Assembly (NCBI GenBank): GCA_023391625.1
Contig: JAEWAN010000034.1
Coordinates: 806,001-870,000 of the forward strand
Direction: 5' to 3'
Origin: Bacteroidota bacterium
Lineage (GTDB): Bacteria; Bacteroidota; Bacteroidia; Bacteroidales; Paludibacteraceae
Length of the DNA: 64,000 nucleotides
Of this stretch, positions 63,359 through 64,000 are shown in pieces. A program made the position numbers and the translations under genes. Within the stretch, counting starts at the first letter, position 1; each line of letters opens with the position of its first letter. The notes beneath the pieces are model-generated. The model did no database searches and was not told where the DNA came from. It saw only the letters and a program-made list of their open reading frames with translations.

Positions 63359-64000
63359 TCATTTCGGCAATATCGTCAGATTATAAATAAATAACCCGGC
63401 TGAAATCAGAGTCATAACAAAACCAATGGCAGTAGTCACATGGGTTATGCCAAAAACCTGATCAGTCCTGTTCTGTATATAGATCACATCATTCGGCTCT
63501 ATGTAATAATACTCCGAATTAATAATATCCGCACTACGCACATCAAACTCTTTTATCTGAGTACCATTCTCCGTTTCCCGAATAACCCGGATTTTACTCT
63601 TATTGCCATACATTCCAATATCTCCTGCCTGAGCCAAAGCCTGGAATATGTTTATTTTCTCCCGGGGAAGAAGGAAGCGACCTGAAGCCGACTGTCCGAT
63701 TATACTATAATAGCGTCCGACCACCCGTACGTCAACATCAACAATACTGGTTCTAAAGTATGGCTTAAACTCCTCTTCCATGAAAAATTTCACGTCTCTC
63801 AAAGTTTTACCTTCTACATGAAGCGGGCCAATATAAGGCAATTGTATATTACCTTCCTCATCAACAAGGTATGTATATAAGTCAGAATACACACCATCCT
63901 CAACGGACGATGAAGTTATAGACACACTACCATTAATAAGCTCATTCATTTTATCATCCAATGAATAAACACGAACCGTAATCCTATCGTCAGCTTTCAG
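63359..64000 (-). CDS. Polysaccharide export protein (Wza-like), 5' end outside the window
   Basis: The reading frame stays open to the right edge, so the gene is truncated by the window; a TTG at 63961 is not the true start, because the residues encoded between it and position 64000 (LKADDRITVRVYSLDD) are the conserved start of the export domain. Further motifs are DEEGNIQLPYIGPLHVEGKTL and an SLBB-like RYYSIIGQSASGRFLL, and a C-terminal hydrophobic helix. It is a paralogue of the next gene, so two Wza-type proteins stand in tandem at the head of the visible locus. Confidence 0.88.
   Translation of the reverse strand: MKADDRITVRVYSLDDKMNELINGSVSITSSSVEDGVYSDLYTYLVDEEGNIQLPYIGPLHVEGKTLRDVKFFMEEEFKPYFRTSIVDVDVRVVGRYYSIIGQSASGRFLLPREKINIFQALAQAGDIGMYGNKSKIRVIRETENGTQIKEFDVRSADIINSEYYYIEPNDVIYIQNRTDQVFGITHVTTAIGFVMTLISAGLFIYNLTILPK

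Noticed and set aside
1..64000. tRNA, rRNA, CRISPR array, insertion sequence or phage integration site
   Set aside because: None seen on reading both strands; no transposase-like reading frame, no regular direct repeats and no cloverleaf-like sequence.

Overview
The window reads as a Bacteroidetes genome, most likely order Bacteroidales. It is A/T-rich, genes generally lack strong Shine-Dalgarno sequences, and several start regions carry the Bacteroides-type -7 element TAnnTTTG. Gene content agrees: a DUF4293 protein, an enlarged NusB, a YbbR protein next to YajC, a lipoprotein with a C-K-E-E start, and LpxL-type acyltransferase with HX4E. The genus cannot be fixed from sequence alone. No tRNA, rRNA, CRISPR array, insertion sequence or phage gene was seen.

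Region 1 (1-21.7 kb) is mostly housekeeping, on both strands, with strong hairpin terminators: gpmA, a phosphohexomutase, a radical SAM protein, a GH105-like secreted hydrolase, nusB-yajC-ybbR, then three genes for a di-N-acetylated uronic acid sugar nucleotide (WbpE, WbpD and WbpB types), a DUF4293 protein, a GT2 transferase with an LpxL-like acyltransferase, a HIT protein with greA, a DEDDh exonuclease, a lipoprotein, another GT2 transferase, recJ and folK.

Region 2 (21.9 kb to the right edge and beyond) is one polysaccharide locus of more than 42 kb, with all 40 genes on the minus strand, so transcription runs from the right edge leftwards. It opens with two Wza-like export proteins, Wzc, UDP-glucose dehydrogenase and the ABC permease Wzm. 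Next come an EamA-like carrier with a GtrB/DPM1-like transferase, and a compact acyl-metabolism cassette (GNAT, acyl carrier protein, ketoreductase, AMP-ligase, LuxE-like, LuxC-like). Then follow GT-C membrane enzymes around an RffA-type aminotransferase, the ATPase Wzt, a WbsX protein, and a long run of GT2/GT4 transferases with deacetylases and acyltransferases. The distal end holds FemAB-like, DUF354, WbpI-like epimerase, a reductase, a FabH-like ketosynthase and deacetylase genes.

Taken together, the locus looks built to make and export a heavily decorated surface glycan. It combines an ABC exporter (Wzm/Wzt) with Wza/Wzc machinery; no Wzx, Wzy or initiating phosphosugar transferase is visible. 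The most unusual content is two fatty-acid/polyketide-like gene sets (ACP + ligase + reductase + LuxE + LuxC, and FabH + reductase + acyltransferase). They may make a dedicated acyl group for an amino sugar, probably one produced by the RffA-type aminotransferase and acylated by the WecD-like GNAT. A smaller observation is a well-formed greA promoter followed by a terminator-like hairpin inside the greA leader.
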